This document shows positions 11,842 through 24,423 of a stretch of DNA of 64,000 nucleotides, piece by piece. The DNA lies in contig OY294068.1 in NCBI GenBank assembly GCA_958510875.1, positions 30,546,297-30,610,296 of the forward strand, given 5' to 3'. Both the position numbers and the translations under genes were made by a program. The DNA comes from Endomychus coccineus. Its lineage: Eukaryota > Arthropoda > Insecta > Coleoptera > Endomychidae. The notes beneath the pieces were generated by a model. The model ran no database searches and had not been told where the DNA came from. It was given only the letters and a program-made list of their open reading frames with translations. Each line of letters begins with the position of its first letter. Positions within the stretch are counted from its first letter, which is position 1.

Positions 11842-12265
11842 ATGTCGGGAAACCAACAAACAATATTTCAAAATTCCTATCGAAACACAATAAAACAGTC
11901 GCATATGAAAGGTCTAATAATTTGCATAATCATAAATAAATCTAGAACAAATAGAGATAAATTTGAAAAAACTGGACCGTATAAGTTATGTTGTGATGAC
12001 TACAATGCTTTGTATATTGGCCAAATAGGTCGTAGCTTCTACCAGAGATTTCAAGAACCATATGAGGAGCCACAGATTGAAAAAGACCGATTCAACGAAT
12101 GCTAATCATCTAATCGAACATAATCATAATTTCACCAACAATCCCGAAATCTTACATATCGAACGGAAGGACTTGAAATTGAATATATTGGAATCATTTG
12201 AAATTGTCAAATACGTTAAAGACAAAAATAATGTAGTTTTAAATGATCAATTCACCAATTATTAA
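11842..12265 (+). mobile_element. Penelope-like element fragment with GIY-YIG endonuclease domain
   Basis: The first frame reads INKSRTNRDKFEKTGPYKLC then CDDYNALYIGQIGRSFYQRF, corresponding to the GVYKL...YIGQTGRSF core of the GIY-YIG domain that ends Penelope-like ORFs; Val-Tyr is changed to Pro-Tyr. After a frame change at about 12080 the domain goes on as NANHLIEHNHNFTN and ILHIERKDLKLNILESFEI. No RT precedes it, so it is a 5'-truncated dead copy. Confidence 0.78.
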
Positions 12266-12553
12266 TCATTTCCTTAGTAGTTCTCAAAATTTTTTGGTAA
12301 TGGTATTCCCCTTCACTTAATAGGTTTAGTCATTATAGCATAAAGCCGTTCTCTGTCAATGTAACTTCAGCTTATAACCTAGCTCAGATGATGATACTCT
12401 GTGTTGAAACATATGCAAGCAATAGTGGATAACAAAAACATTCATTGTTTATTTATTGTAAATTAGTGGTTTTATTTCCATAGCTTAGTTACAAATTTAC
12501 ACGTTCTCAATGCCGAAACTATTCAATATCATTGAAGTTATGGTTTTATATAA

Positions 12554-12790
12554 TTAAATGTTCCGCAGAGGTTGAATCCGATTTATTATTAAGGAAACTA
12601 CGCCTCCTTTGATCCGTTTTTTGAAGGTCTTTCCTGTCTGACCAATGTATATTATGGTTCGTAACACCCACTTGTCTTCATCAGATAATTTAACTTTATT
12701 ATATTCCATAGAATTGGCTAAATTATTCTGCGTTTTATACGCCACGGGAAGAAAATTTGAAATTTTAGTAGTGGGTGTCACATATATTGA
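12554..12790 (-). mobile_element. second GIY-YIG fragment of a Penelope-like element, opposite strand
   Basis: The minus-strand frame has AYKTQNNLANSMEYNKVKLS followed, after a lost segment, by IYIGQTGKTFKKRIKGG, the second half of the GIY-YIG motif. The first half (GVYKL) is missing, so there is an internal deletion. It lies tail to tail with the fragment at 11842-12265. Confidence 0.7.
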
Positions 12791-13004
12791 GTGAAGAGTA
12801 GAATCGTGACGTCACAGCACAGAATACTTCCATATTTTCGGTGTTTCGTTAAATTTGATTTATCCTATTTTTTATTGCATTTTCGGCAATGTTTCTTAAG
12901 ATAAAAGTTATACACAATTGTGATAATGATTATTTCCATCTACTTAAGATCATTTCAGGTTTATTAAGAAAAAGAGATAACTTTTTATAGTAAGCCGTAA
13001 AAGT

Positions 13005-13605
13005 GATTGATTGTCTTTTTTTTTTGAGTAGAGGAGGGTAAATCTTGCATAAGCGCCTCGGGGGCTTGTGCCCCCGGGTGTTTTGGATTCTTACCGAATA
13101 AAACCTCTCCCCCGTGAGGTTGGTTCTTCCCTGAGAGAGCCCCACTGCACTGCGGTCATTAGTGTCCTATTGTGCTCTCCCGTATTGCTATCTCCTTATC
13201 AGTCCGGTGTATTCTATGAAATTCAGTAGCCTGATATGAGGGATACTTCTGATTTCCTCGGGTGTAGTTTAATCGTCTCCGAGGTATGTCCGACGATCAA
13301 CCGCGTATGCCGTGCACTAACACAGCACATACATGGGCGTCTCTTCTTCCACGCCGCAACCCATGCATGTGGGCTGATCTACCAGACCCATCATACAGAA
13401 TGTTTGTTGGATGGAGCGTGTTCGATCAGGAATGCAACTGGATTCCATATTTCTTGTCTCCTGAACGTCAGCAGATTTTTCATTCGTTGCTGCTGGAGAT
13501 CCCCCATCAATCGCTTAGAATGCGACATACGGGGCAGTTCCCTCCAGTAGGCACGGTGCTCTGTCTCGAGCCATTTTTGGATTACAGATTTCGCTGTGGC
13601 TTTGT
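13005..13605 (-). mobile_element. 3' end of an RNase H-type non-LTR retrotransposon (copy A)
   Basis: This block matches 44700-45235 closely, with the same order of segments (GTGAGGTTGGTTCT, GGTGTATTCTATGAAATTCA, TTTCCTCGGGTGTAG, CTGTCTCGAGCCATTTTTGG). On the minus strand the longer copy encodes the CxxC..H..C-type tail and 3' UTR of a non-LTR ORF2; this copy is interrupted throughout. Homology stops at about 13605. The + strand frames here are antisense shadows. Confidence 0.72.
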
Positions 13606-16419
13606 GTCTGATTGTCTTTACAGAAAGTCACTATCAGAAAAAATCCACAAGATCGGCTAAGAAATGTACAATTACATCTAATAACTACAGAATTGTAAAG
13701 ATGCCTCAGATCCCTGAGGGACCAAACGTGCATAGGAATTATACTCGAATCACCTTGAATGTTCTGTCAAGCCTTAATGAATGCATCAATCAGATCTCAC
13801 ATCATCATGTTCTATTTTGAACAGAAATCTCCGTAGGCGACTCCATCGAAAGTTTCTGTACAACCCGATCATGGATTATTCAATTGGGTCATTTGTTTAT
13901 AATTTATTTGTTCATGAATGAACAATTTGATATGAACTATAAATCTAGGTTGTTGAAGTGGTATTCGTTGTACATCAGGAAGGATTCAAATTCCTCAAAG
14001 AACGTAATTAGATTTACATGAATAATTTGCGCTTTTACAATAAACGTAATCCCACCATAGGATGAATAGAATAGTCATATTGAACTTCATATAACAATAT
14101 GTCGAGAGCTTTTAATATTGCAATCAAGAGCGAAAAGTTCGCTGCGTTTTGTTCTACTCCTGGATGTTCTCTAGAAGTAGTTATATTTGAATTTATGGGA
14201 CGATCTTTTAATAACCAGTGAAACCAACAAGAATGAATAAATCGACTTAGCGGAAATTAACTCTGAAGTGAAATCAAATAGACTCCTCTGTAGAAGTTCC
14301 ATTCAATTTAAATCTTCCTTCCTGGTGAGATAAGTAATTGATTCAATTAAAAATTTACAAAGAAAATATGGTACATCCTGTCCTAAACAGATTATGGAAT
14401 GAATCTTCTCCCAATTAAGATAATTATTTTATGTTTCCATTCACTTTATTCGACACTTCGGGAGATTTGCGTATTTTTATAAGATTTCTCAGTATACTTT
14501 GGGCTGTGAAATTATTCAATGGAAGAAAGATATCCAATTACAACCGCGAAATGTATTAATTTTATGTTCAATCCATAGACTGCGCTTCAAAATATCAGAG
14601 TGTGTCGACATCTGAAGTAATTGCTTGGAGCTCCATCATGGCGGCGCTGCAGTTATTTATTATTCATTTATTTCCAATTGCCGTAATTTCTGAATTCATT
14701 TTGTAGTTTAGAAATGTATACTTTTTGAAATTCTTAAACTTTAAAATTCTAAAGGATCAAATTTTATTCAGAAAGTAAGGTAATAAATATCATGTTTCCC
14801 TGACTCGCCGATTTTCAAAAAAAAATACAGACAGATCATGTAGTATTCAATATATTATTATCTAAACTCTTTTGAGTTTATTTTGAATAATAATTATTTT
14901 ATTATTATGTTTTATTTTTAATGAATAATTAATTTTACTTTTAATTCTACTGGCTAGCTTTCTTTTATTTTGATATATTTTTATTTTTATTTATTTTGAT
15001 AATAATGAACTTTCTATTATTATCTTTTATATGAAATTATATATATGGAATTAAACACAATGTTCCTTGAATGTTAAAAAATTTCTACATTTAAATCTCT
15101 CTAACCTCAACACTATTTAATGTTAATATTTTTTTACAAAGTTATAAATAACAATCTTCCTTTCAGATGATTTACAAATTAACAATAGAATGGAGAAATA
15201 ATAAATAAACTTACTTTTTAGTTTATATCCAATTATGTGATTAAAATGTGGGCAATGTTCAATTGATTTGATCTTCTTGTTGATTTGCTTATTCACTTTA
15301 CAAAACACAATTACTATGCTATACACAATAAATACAGGTAAACTATTTGGTTACTTCTTTTGAAATCAGGAACTGTTGAAAATTGTTAACTTAGTTTTAT
15401 TCTTTTTTAAAGATATAAAACTCTTCAATGATGTATTGGAACTTTATCGAAGGCTAGCTATTGTTTGATGCTACTTATGAATTATAGGTTATTATAACCT
15501 TTAAACTTTGTTCGGAGACTTGGAACACTACTTGACTCGTAGAAATTATTCACTAACTTCGGTTACTTTTAACTTTTCGAAGCTGTTAGAACACTTGGGT
15601 TCACCGATGTTATCCAATAAACTAAGATTATGAAAAATTTTGTGGCGCCAAGTATTGTCAAAAGAAACCAATCAGGTGCTTACTTTACTTATCAAGGATG
15701 CTTAGTTGATTGTTGGGAACTGACAGAACTTTCCCTTTGTTGCCCGTCTGATGTTTATAAACCGCCTCGACCAATCAGAATTGAGTATTCTATAAATTTT
15801 GTGTTATTGCAAATTTTCAACTTATTTAAAATGATGATGATTCCTGCTTTTTAAATTAATATTGCCTACATTTTTCCACACACTTTGGTATAAGACAACC
15901 TATTGTTAGGTTATTATTAACATGATTATTCCAATATTTATGGTAATTTTGACAGTTGTCATCCTTAAAAACTAATACATAATATAATATATCAATAACA
16001 TTTCTTTAACATTATATAACTCAAATTTACTAATCCTAACTTATATCTATAACATTTTTCAATAGTTTGTGCTATCTTATGATAGTTTTGTAATCATTTC
16101 AATTATGATTTCTGCTTTCGTAACACTGTACGTTTATTCACTTTCACTGTTTTCTTGTCTTTACACTTCTTATTCTATTTGCATTTTTGTTTATTTTGTT
16201 CTACATTGTTTATTACATTATACTAACTATTACTTAACTTTTAATATTGTTTTCAATTCCATATGATATATTTTAATTAATCTTTTCTGATTTTTAATGT
16301 TCGGTAAGTTCTAATTTTTATCATTTTATGTTGTTTAGGAAATGAAATCATAACAATATATATAACTACCTCAGTTGTTGACACACTGCTCGTTCTACGG
16401 GAGGATATGGACGGCGCAG
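13606..16419. other. no gene recognised; strongly AT-rich
   Basis: I see no domain, RNA or clear repeat boundary over these 2.8 kb. 14820-15060 is especially AT-rich. Short frames (for example 15630-15854 and 16069-16266) have no recognisable content. Confidence 0.5.
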
Positions 16420-17260
16420 TCAATTTACTAAAGGGTCTAACGTTGAGTTCCTTCGACCAATACCCGAATTCGTATTCTTTTTTACTAGAAAAAGATTATA
16501 TTTACGCACTTCTTCCATTAATCGCATAAACAGGGTATAATAACAGGAGGTCATCTTATCAACTTTATACATCATACTACACGAGAGGGAAACCAATGTT
16601 CGAAGAACATCGTATGAGCCGGCGGTCGAGTGTTGGAAGATGAGATAGGCATTGGAATTTTTCTTAAAGCTTTGGAGGTTATAGGCATAGGGAAAGACCT
16701 CACTAGGCAAAGATTTCCACAACTTCGCTGTTTGATGGAAAAATGAAGTCTGGTAGGAATAAGTTCGGCACGACTCGAGCTTGAGAATGGGGAGGTGACC
16801 AGCTTGAGCTCGTCTAGTCCGCCTATCTGGAATCTCTCGTCGTGGAATAACAGACGAGATTTCTGATGAACACCAACCATGGAAATATCGATAGAAAAGG
16901 GAGAGGTCTCCCACTTTTCTACGATGTTCTAGAAGGTCAATGAATTCGTAAACGTGACATCATCAATCAGACGAGCACTTTTTCTCAGAATAGAATCCAA
17001 GAGCTCCAGCGTATGTTTGGTAGCCGGACTCTAAACACGTGAACAGGTCAAATCTGTGCTTTGCAAATTATGAGGAGATGCTAGGATGTAAAATAGCTCT
17101 TGGTACGGAATAGAAAATCAAGGTTTTGTGAGGCGGTTCTCGCGATAGACCTCACATGATCGTCCCATGAGAGGATGCTGTTGGTGGTGATAACATAAAA
17201 ATAGTTGTACCTGATATAATCATATTCGGAATTGTGGATTCCGCCTTCCTAGAGAAGACG
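16420..17260 (-). mobile_element. C-terminal remnant of a non-LTR reverse transcriptase (Jockey/CR1-like)
   Basis: The minus strand, in alternating frames, reads ATKHTLELLDSILRKSARLI, then VGDLSLFYRYFHGWCSSEIS, RRTRRAQAGHLPILKLE, SYQTSFFHQTAKLWKSLPSE and SFKKNSNAYL. The order (domain with YRYFHG, then FF..TA.LWNSLP, then FKK) is the typical end of Jockey/CR1-like ORF2 proteins. Stops and frame changes are present. Confidence 0.8.
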
Positions 17261-17744
17261 CAAGCTTGAGATTTGGTTGCAATAAACTACTAGTTTATCA
17301 GATCAGCGTATTTTTGGCGCTGGAATATGACGATATAGCAGGTTAAAATTTGGCAGAAATACTTCCTATGATTACCCATTTCCTCAAAGGTATTATTAAC
17401 GACATTGAAGAACAAGCGTAGAAACTGGGGGTAGAAGTAATTTAATTCCCCTCATTGTTGAACGCCTTCTTCCAAATTTCACTACGTAATATTTTATTTA
17501 GAATGCTTCATTACTCTCCACAATTTCTATCGCTAAACGCTTTTTTTTGGAGATAAATTAAATTTTTTCAAGCAACTAAGTGAGTTGCACTTGATAACTT
17601 TTTTGAATTCAATTTACAAAGAAACGCCCAAAAATTACAAATTTACTGAGAACTCAAGATCTTATCAGATAGTGTTTCCAAACATAGGGTCAGCCAGATT
17701 TGCATTCGTTATGCAAACTTTTCTATACTTAATATTAGTAATAA
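17261..17744. other. no gene recognised
   Basis: Nothing supported in this stretch between two non-LTR remnants. Confidence 0.5.
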
Positions 17745-19260
17745 TAACAGGTGAGCAGGTCACAATCAGGTTGTTTTATCCCACAATATTGTCCTTTCCC
17801 CACGTAGCTCTGCCACTGCTCTCAATTCGCTGTAGATCCATTATATTACCAGTGCTGGCTTCCATAAGTTCTTCTGGGAGCAGTTTTGATTCTCCGAAGT
17901 GTCGGTGCCTGAGGGATGCTAGTGCTGGGCATTCCAGCAGGATGTGAGAAGCAGTTTCTTCCGCCTCTCTGCATTTCCCACAAATTGGGTCAACTGTGAT
18001 GCCCATAGTGTGGCGGGGTTTGTTGAGACGACAGTGACCGGTTAGGATTCCAGTCATCTCTTTGATGTCCCTTCTGTTCAGAGAAAGGAGTCTCTTTGAG
18101 GGTCTAGGCACAGGCTCTTTGATGAAGAGCTTGGCCTGCCTCATACGTGGTGATTCTCGCCACAGTTTAGACTACTCTTTATTCAGTTGGTCCAGAAGGG
18201 CGAGACCTCCTACGCAGTTTGATAAAGTGACCATTGGCTCCGGCACGATATGGGCTCTAGACGACCCTCGCCTGGCCAGAGAGTCGGCCATCTCGTTTCA
18301 TACAACTCCGCTGTGTCCAGGGACCCAGATGAGTTGAACTTCATTTTAGCTTCGCTAGTTCAGCCAGTGTATCCCTGCATTCTGAGATAATGATCCTTGG
18401 CCTTTCTACGTACACTCTCGCCCCAGAAGCCTGACCTACCTGAACACATCTGTGAACCATACGAGCCCGTCTAGTGGCAGTAGGATGAGAGTTTCGTTGT
18501 TCCAATCTGCTCTATCCGGGATGAGGATTTTGGGAGAAGTGAGACATGTAGCAGGGATCATGCTATCTCGCTTCATTTCTAGTATGGAGCATTTGGAGAT
18601 TGACTCACTTAAAATCTATGAATATCTACGAGAGTAGTGCGTTTTGGTCCAGTGGCCTAGGCCTTTTAACCTATATCCCGTTCTCATGGCCTCAGTTTTT
18701 ATGTATAAGTGTAGAGGTGGTAATCCTGCGAGAGCTTCCAGAGCTCTCGTCAAAGCCGACCTCATACCGCTCAGTATGCCTACGCATGCACGCCGCTGCA
18801 GTCGGTCAAGGGGGCGTTGGGAAATATCAGTCGTTGTCCCTGAACACCACACTACCGCCGCGTAGGTAACCATAGACCCAATCACAGCAGTATAGATCCA
18901 ATAAAGAATCTTTGGCTGTAATCCCCATGTGCTGCTGAAAGCTCTTCTGCAGGCCCAAAATGATGCAGAGGCCTTCCCTACTCGATATTCGAGATATTCA
19001 CTCCAGGTCAATTTAGAGTCTAGGATTCCTACCAGAAACTTCACCGACCCTTTGAAATGCAGGACCTTGCAAGAGAAACTAGTCTTTGGTAGTGTGCCCA
19101 GCTCGCGTTTCCTTGTAAACAGAACAACTTCCGTTCTGGCAGCGTCTCTGTGTGGCACCAATCGTCCACTATGCTGAGCAGCGTGTTTTGCAGCTCCCAC
19201 AGCGTCCCCAAGTGCCGCCCGAAGGTGACGCCAGCCAAGTCATCGGCATAGGCGAAAGGT
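17745..19260 (-). mobile_element. 5'-truncated RNase H-type non-LTR retrotransposon, copy 2
   Basis: This is the same element as 1-1630. On the minus strand it has the YADD box near 19235-19250 (AYADDLAGVTFGRHLGTL), RT thumb and connection at 18616-19200 (VLFTRKRELGTLPKTSFSC, KLTWSEYLEYRVGKASA, YTAVIGSMVTYAAVVWCSG, RLQRRACVGILSGMRSALTR), and the C-terminal tail at 17776-18144 (HTMGITVDPICGKCREAEET, ASHILLECPALASLRHRHFG). About 180 bases of RNase H present in copy 1 (after its position 590) are deleted here near 18385. It is truncated at the same point as copy 1. Confidence 0.88.
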
Positions 19261-19905
19261 TCTCAATACTTTAATAGTATGTTTAGTGGATAAGGGTGAT
19301 TATTTCTTATCAATAGTGTTATAATATATCCACGGTGTGAACTCTTTTATAGTTTATTAAATATATAATGAATTTAATCAAAATAGTTCAAAAGCCGTGT
19401 TATTGAATGTAGATAATCAATCCGAAAAAAAGTATAAATAAATATTGGTAAACATTTAGCTTAGTCACTTTTTCGAAAATTTCTTTTTCTTACGTATTTA
19501 GTCACCTCTAAATATGAATAAAACAGTTTCGCTGGAGATTCCACCTGATAATACAAAAAATACATGTTTTGATTGAAAATTTTGAAGTTAACTTTGCAAT
19601 TAGTACAAATGTAAACGAAAATTGCGGAACCATAGAGCGAACAGGGGTGCCGGATGGGTAAAGAGAAATTTTCGCGTAAGTGGCTAAACTAGACATTAAC
19701 CGGAATATAATATAAACAAATATCAGTTCTGGAAATATGGAGCTATCTACGATCTGACGTAAGTTGTAAAAGAGATTATGGTTTGAAATGTCCGATCATT
19801 TCTAGATCGCAGTAACTCGACCGTAATGAGTAACAGGAAATGAGAGATTGAGTAGTAAATGACAGGTATTAATTGCTGACCCAGTTGAAGTGTTAGTCTA
19901 TATGA
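19261..19905. repeat. flank shared with 1631-2880
   Basis: Continues the duplication beyond the retrotransposon: the shared blocks listed at 1631-2880 occur in the same order and orientation, without the 600-base segment of the other copy but with a 9-base extra GCTGGAGAT near 19531. Homology ends at TTAGTCTATATGA (about 19905). Confidence 0.75.
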
Positions 19906-19985
19906 ACCATAGGTGGGATTCGAACGCACATCCCTGGATGTCTAGTCTAGTGTAATGACCAATTACACTACTTTCGTTCCGACAA
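19905..19985 (-). repeat. tRNA-like sequence (tRNA-derived SINE or tRNA pseudogene)
   Basis: On the minus strand there is an A-box-like TAGTGTAATTGG (19959-19970) and a B-box GTTCGAATCCC (about 19917-19927), spaced as in a tRNA gene, with a D-arm-like stem and a T-stem with one mismatch. I cannot pair a proper anticodon stem or acceptor stem, so it is not called a functional tRNA. It starts exactly where the duplicated block 19261-19905 ends. Confidence 0.6.
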
Positions 19986-21534
19986 AGTCGCATATTTTTG
20001 TGAATATAAACCTCTGAAAGGGTAACGGATCATTGATCAATATAATGTGATTCAATGCCTCGCCATATATCAATTATTCATGCTAACTATTTACTAAAAT
20101 ACAATCCTTTTGAGGAGTGTAGGTATGAGTATGAATATGGTAGGCAATTACTCTGACAGTATTTATTCCATGAAAACATCCCGCTTTTTATATTTTTCAG
20201 TAGAACTGAAGACTGTTTTGGCTAAGTATAAACAAGTTTGAAGTTTCTAAGTCTGAAGGCAAAAATGTATTGTCGCAAATATGATCAAAATTAGAAATAA
20301 TTCATATAAAATGAACTCCTTCAATGATATTAAATCAAATCTCAATTATAATAAACATACTTTGTGTCAAATGAACTTTTTCCTACTTTTCCAGCTGATT
20401 ATTTGATTATTCAATAGTTCTTATAACTATTAGTAGTTGTAATTGTGAGCTAGATTCTCTGTTATACGAACGCACATATTTGTTTTGTTGAAGGTGGAGG
20501 CCCGAAGCGATAAAGGCGGTGCGTCTTGACAAATGTTCATGTTTGTCGAACTGGAGGTTACTCTATGTACGAAAACACAATGTAAATCAGTAAAAGACAA
20601 TTTTTTCGGAAAGTTCCACACATAATTAACCCCCAAAGCGCCAAGAATGAAAAATACACTTCATCATCTACTCACCGTTCGTCATCTGATTCCATTTGTC
20701 CTAGTTATTATGTTGTGCCTTGACGTTTGGTGGTTTATTACGTTAAATATCTCGTCGCAGAAATTCAATATTAATCAAATTAATTGAAAACAAAGGTTAT
20801 CTAAATGGAGCTGAATTAGATACTCAGCTGTTGCCTCTAATTCCGTCATGATATTGATATATTAATATATATTCATTAATACCTGTTTGGTTTCCGATTA
20901 ATCGTATTTGGTAATAATTCATCCCATGCAGATATATTGAAATTGACTGTGATCCATAGATCATCAACTTCCCCCACCCGTAGTAACCGAAAACATATTG
21001 CAAATGATTAGTAACTGAAAAAAAAAGTATACTCTATGTACCCGGAGTTGCCTACTACTGAATCGGAAAATATTCGTACCATCACAGTCTTATTTTTCCA
21101 ATAGTAAGTAATACGTCCGCAAGAAGAGCTATCGACGACCACCGCGGTTTTAGTTATGAAAGATCAACTAGAAACTAGATCGCTGCATTTGTAAACTTCA
21201 AAAATATATGAATTATCGCCCGCGCTTCGCTACGGTACTTTATCTGCTTCAAGTATGGTGGGGAAGGACGATGAGTAGATTTTTCGAAATAACATGAAGA
21301 CAGTGACGTTCCTCTTGTTTCGAACGTCGAGTTAGCAAACTTCCATCAAAATCGGTACTTATCTACTTTAACCGGTGGTGAAAAACACTGATAGCTTAAT
21401 AGTTCCCATTTTCACAACTTTTGAGGGATTTGCAGAATTGCAGTACAATACGACCAACAGCAATCGTCTACATAGTGGTTTACTCTATGCACTGACAGAC
21501 ATGACCTCAAAAATAATCTACATGAAATAGAAAT
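19986..21534. other. no gene recognised
   Basis: Intergenic or intronic DNA with no recognised domain. A locally GC-rich motif GCCCGCGCTTCGCTACGG occurs at about 21220 without known meaning to me. Confidence 0.5.
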
Positions 21535-22800
21535 ATGTCAGTATTTTTAGATCTGGCCAAGGCCTTTGACACAGTAGAGCACAACAAGTTTCCACTTTGG
21601 ATTAAGACTTCTTCTGACGGAATCCTATTTGAAACAAAGGATACAATATGTCCAAATTGACGATACCATCAACGAGCCCGAAACATCGAATTTTGGCATT
21701 CCGCAAGGCACAGTGCTCGGTCCAATTACATTTTTCGTAGACGACACAGGACACAGTCATACAATACACAAACAATTCCTTGAGGAATGTTAAAATACTG
21801 GCGGGGAAAGACTTGGAAAATCTCAAAAAGTGGTTTAATGAAATGAGTCTCACCATCAACTCTAAAAAAACTAAATATGTAGCATTCAGCTGCGACTATA
21901 GAAATTCTCCGGAGTTGCGTCACATGAACCTCACTTCTTCTGGAAACAATAAAAATCCAAGAAGTCGATCACATACGCTACCTAGACGTCGAAATAGGCC
22001 CATTTTTGAAATGGGATGTACATATCCAACAATTAGTAAAAAAAATTTGATCATTAATCTATAAATTTAAACAACTCGAGAAATTACTGAATAAAACTAA
22101 CCAAAGAATGATATACTCTCCCCTGGTCGAATCGCTTCTACAATATGGCATAACAGGTATTTATATAAGCCACTTAAAGAGACTAGAAATCAACCAAAAA
22201 TAATATTAAATAAAAACTGAACATATCCAACTAACTCCTTTATAAAGAATATGGAATATTAAAGCCCAGACATCTTCATATTTATAAGGTCATGCAACAC
22301 ATAATAAATAATTCATTGACAAACATTTCCCATAGTTATGAAACCCGCCACAAAAAAGACCACTACACACCGAGCTCACAAAAATTGGGACAAAGATCTT
22401 CCTCTTACATAGCTACTTCCACATATTGTCACCCACCTGATAACATAAAGGAATGTAAAAAGAAATATAAACTCAAACAAGATGTTATAAAATGGCTGAA
22501 TACTCCCCAAATTACTTATACTATAGAAAGTCCGACATATTTCATCATTGCAAAATATTCCTATCATACATATCCTGACAAATATCCAAAATATGTATTA
22601 TTTTAATTATATATTATATTAATTATAATGCATTCAAAATATCTATTTCAGTGAAATATGAAATTATACTAAGCACGAATCAGCAATGATTTCAGTAGGA
22701 TATTTTTATTTCCTGTACTTATATGGATGTATTGATATATTCACTATCTCTGGAAATAAACTGTTATTATTTTTATTATTATTACCTAATCTATATGAGT
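21535..22800 (+). mobile_element. degenerate non-LTR retrotransposon (Jockey/CR1-like), RT palm to 3' tail
   Basis: The + strand opens with MSVFLDLAKAFDTVEHNK (RT palm with the first catalytic Asp), then PQGTVLGP-like sequence near 21700, then KDLENLKKWFNEMSLTINSK and KTKYVAFS (RT thumb). Further on come RMIYSPLVESLLQYGI and ISHSYETRHKKDHYTP. The YADD box is damaged and many stops are present. The end at 22760-22790 is a TTA-rich simple repeat that may be the 3' tail. Confidence 0.8.
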
Positions 22801-22973
22801 CTCCTATTTCCCAAGTGGTGTAGTCCTTTTTTCACTTTTTAGGAAATTAAAGTTTTGCGTCTGTGTTTGTGTAGAAAAATCCACAGTACGTAAGACTCTC
22901 GTTTGTTTCTATAACAACAAAAAATATAGATATGTTTTAAAGTGAAAGAAGGTATTTTTTTATTGGTTTCGAG

Positions 22974-23566
22974 CACGGTCGTACATACAGGTCTGGGAAC
23001 TCGTATGTTTGACATGGGTCTCTTACGCGTCGCCAAACTCTTAGTCCCTCGCTCAGCCACTAGCTAGCGCTTGGATCGGTAAAACGATTTCTTTCCGGAA
23101 TCGCAAGCAGTGTTACCAAGTATTCTGATTTGAGAGAGGAATAGAACTGTTACTCTTGTCAAAATGTATTACTCACCTTAAAAATAACTTCCCCTTTTTC
23201 GTTATACATGACGCACACAAAAGACCTCGTTAAAACGATTTCTATCCGGAATCGCAAACATCCACTTTTTTCGCATTTCCGCATCTTTCGGCACTTTAAA
23301 AACAGAAGTTTCTTGCTTTACACTTTTGTACCCCGTTTTACATTTCGGCACAATGCACGGTTTCGTAATTTGTTTCTAAAAACGCAGGTATTCCTTGAGC
23401 TTACAAGTCAACTGACAGTTGTCAGAGAACACGGTCGTATACGTGCCAGAGAACATCTCTCGCCACCCGTGACGTCTTTTGATAATACGCGACAGTCGAC
23501 GCTTAGCGGTCCCACTTCTCACATAGGAAACAGCCCCGAGTTTCCAGACCTGTATGTACGACCGTG
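22974..23566. mobile_element. 593-bp MITE with terminal inverted repeats and perfect 8-bp target duplication (hAT-like)
   Basis: GTTTCGAG occurs at 22966-22973 and again at 23567-23574. Between them the ends are inverted copies of about 30 bases: CACGGTCGTACATACAGG at 22974 and its inverse ending at 23566, with one or two mismatches further in. The 8-bp duplication fits hAT superfamily insertion, although the terminus CACGG is not the classical CAGRG. No transposase is encoded. Internally the segment TAAAACGATTTCT-TCCGGAATCGCAA occurs twice (about 23079 and 23231). Confidence 0.85.
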
Positions 23567-23574
23567 GTTTCGAG

Positions 23575-24273
23575 TTATTCAAAATATTAATTATTTAAAA
23601 AAATAGGCAAAATGAATTTCAAAAACATGTCATAGATATGATTTTATTTTTATAGTACTTCTATGTAACTAAAAACATGTGTAGGTTGGAAATAATAATA
23701 CACAATAACAATATAAACGAAGAATAAAAATATTGGCGACCGCCGCTTCAACGCAGCAATACAGGTATCCAAACTGTCAATGGAGCACAGACCACCACTG
23801 TTTTCCTAACAAATGTTCTTTTTCATTAAACCCTCTACATGACAGACTATCTTTTCACGTTTTTCAACGCCTTCAGCTATTTCTACTCGTTAGAAATATT
23901 TTCATTAAGTACAACTAATATAATCACATACAATTTACATGACAGACAGATCCATAGATTATTGAATCATTATCACAATTCAGACTGTATATGCTATGCA
24001 GACAACACATCAACAAGACAGGTAACTTTCACATGACAGACGGCTCACACATTATATCCGTCAGAGACCATTCCATATTATAGATATCCCTCTCTTTCTC
24101 TCACATGACATGAAGTAGAAATATTTTCATTAGGTATTGAAACTTGGGGAATGGGGTATTAGTTGTTTCTGGCAACAGCTACATAAGTATATAAAAATTA
24201 GTATCGCAATGTTATAATTTATGAACTATTTATAAAGATAAGAGGGTTAATCTTAAATTTAATCATTTTCCAG
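23575..24273. other. no gene recognised; upstream of the first visible brp exon
   Basis: AT-rich, presumed brp intron leading to the acceptor at 24273. Nothing else supported. Confidence 0.5.
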
Positions 24274-24423
24274 AAACAAGCGATGCTGGTACGTCAATTA
24301 GAAGAGGAACTGAGGATGAGAATGAGAGGACCGAGTATAGAAATGCAGCAGCAAATGGAGGCATTATATCAAGAGAATGAACATTTGACTAGAGAAATAG
24401 CAATATTACGCGATACGATTAAG
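24274..24423 (+). CDS. brp: brp exon (first visible), 50 codons
   Basis: This exon starts after a TTTTCCAG acceptor ending at 24273 and stops at a GTAAAG donor at 24424; it is phase 0 at both ends. It reads KQAMLVRQLEEELRM and on through MQQQMEALYQENEHL to LRDTIK, the start of the ERC/CAST coiled-coil homology region. The N-terminal exons of the gene must precede it, because the sequence opens in mid-coiled coil, but I found none in 1-24273. Confidence 0.92.

Noticed and set aside
13236..13660. Overlapping + strand frames of 104 and 124 codons
   Set aside because: Antisense to the 3' end of a minus-strand non-LTR element repeated at 44690-45235.
16069..16266. 65-residue hydrophobic frame resembling a membrane peptide
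   Set aside because: AT-rich chance frame (Ile/Leu/Phe/Tyr from T-rich codons); no start context or family.
22292..22606. 104-codon frame as a separate gene
   Set aside because: It is the C-terminal end of the degenerate non-LTR RT that begins at 21535.
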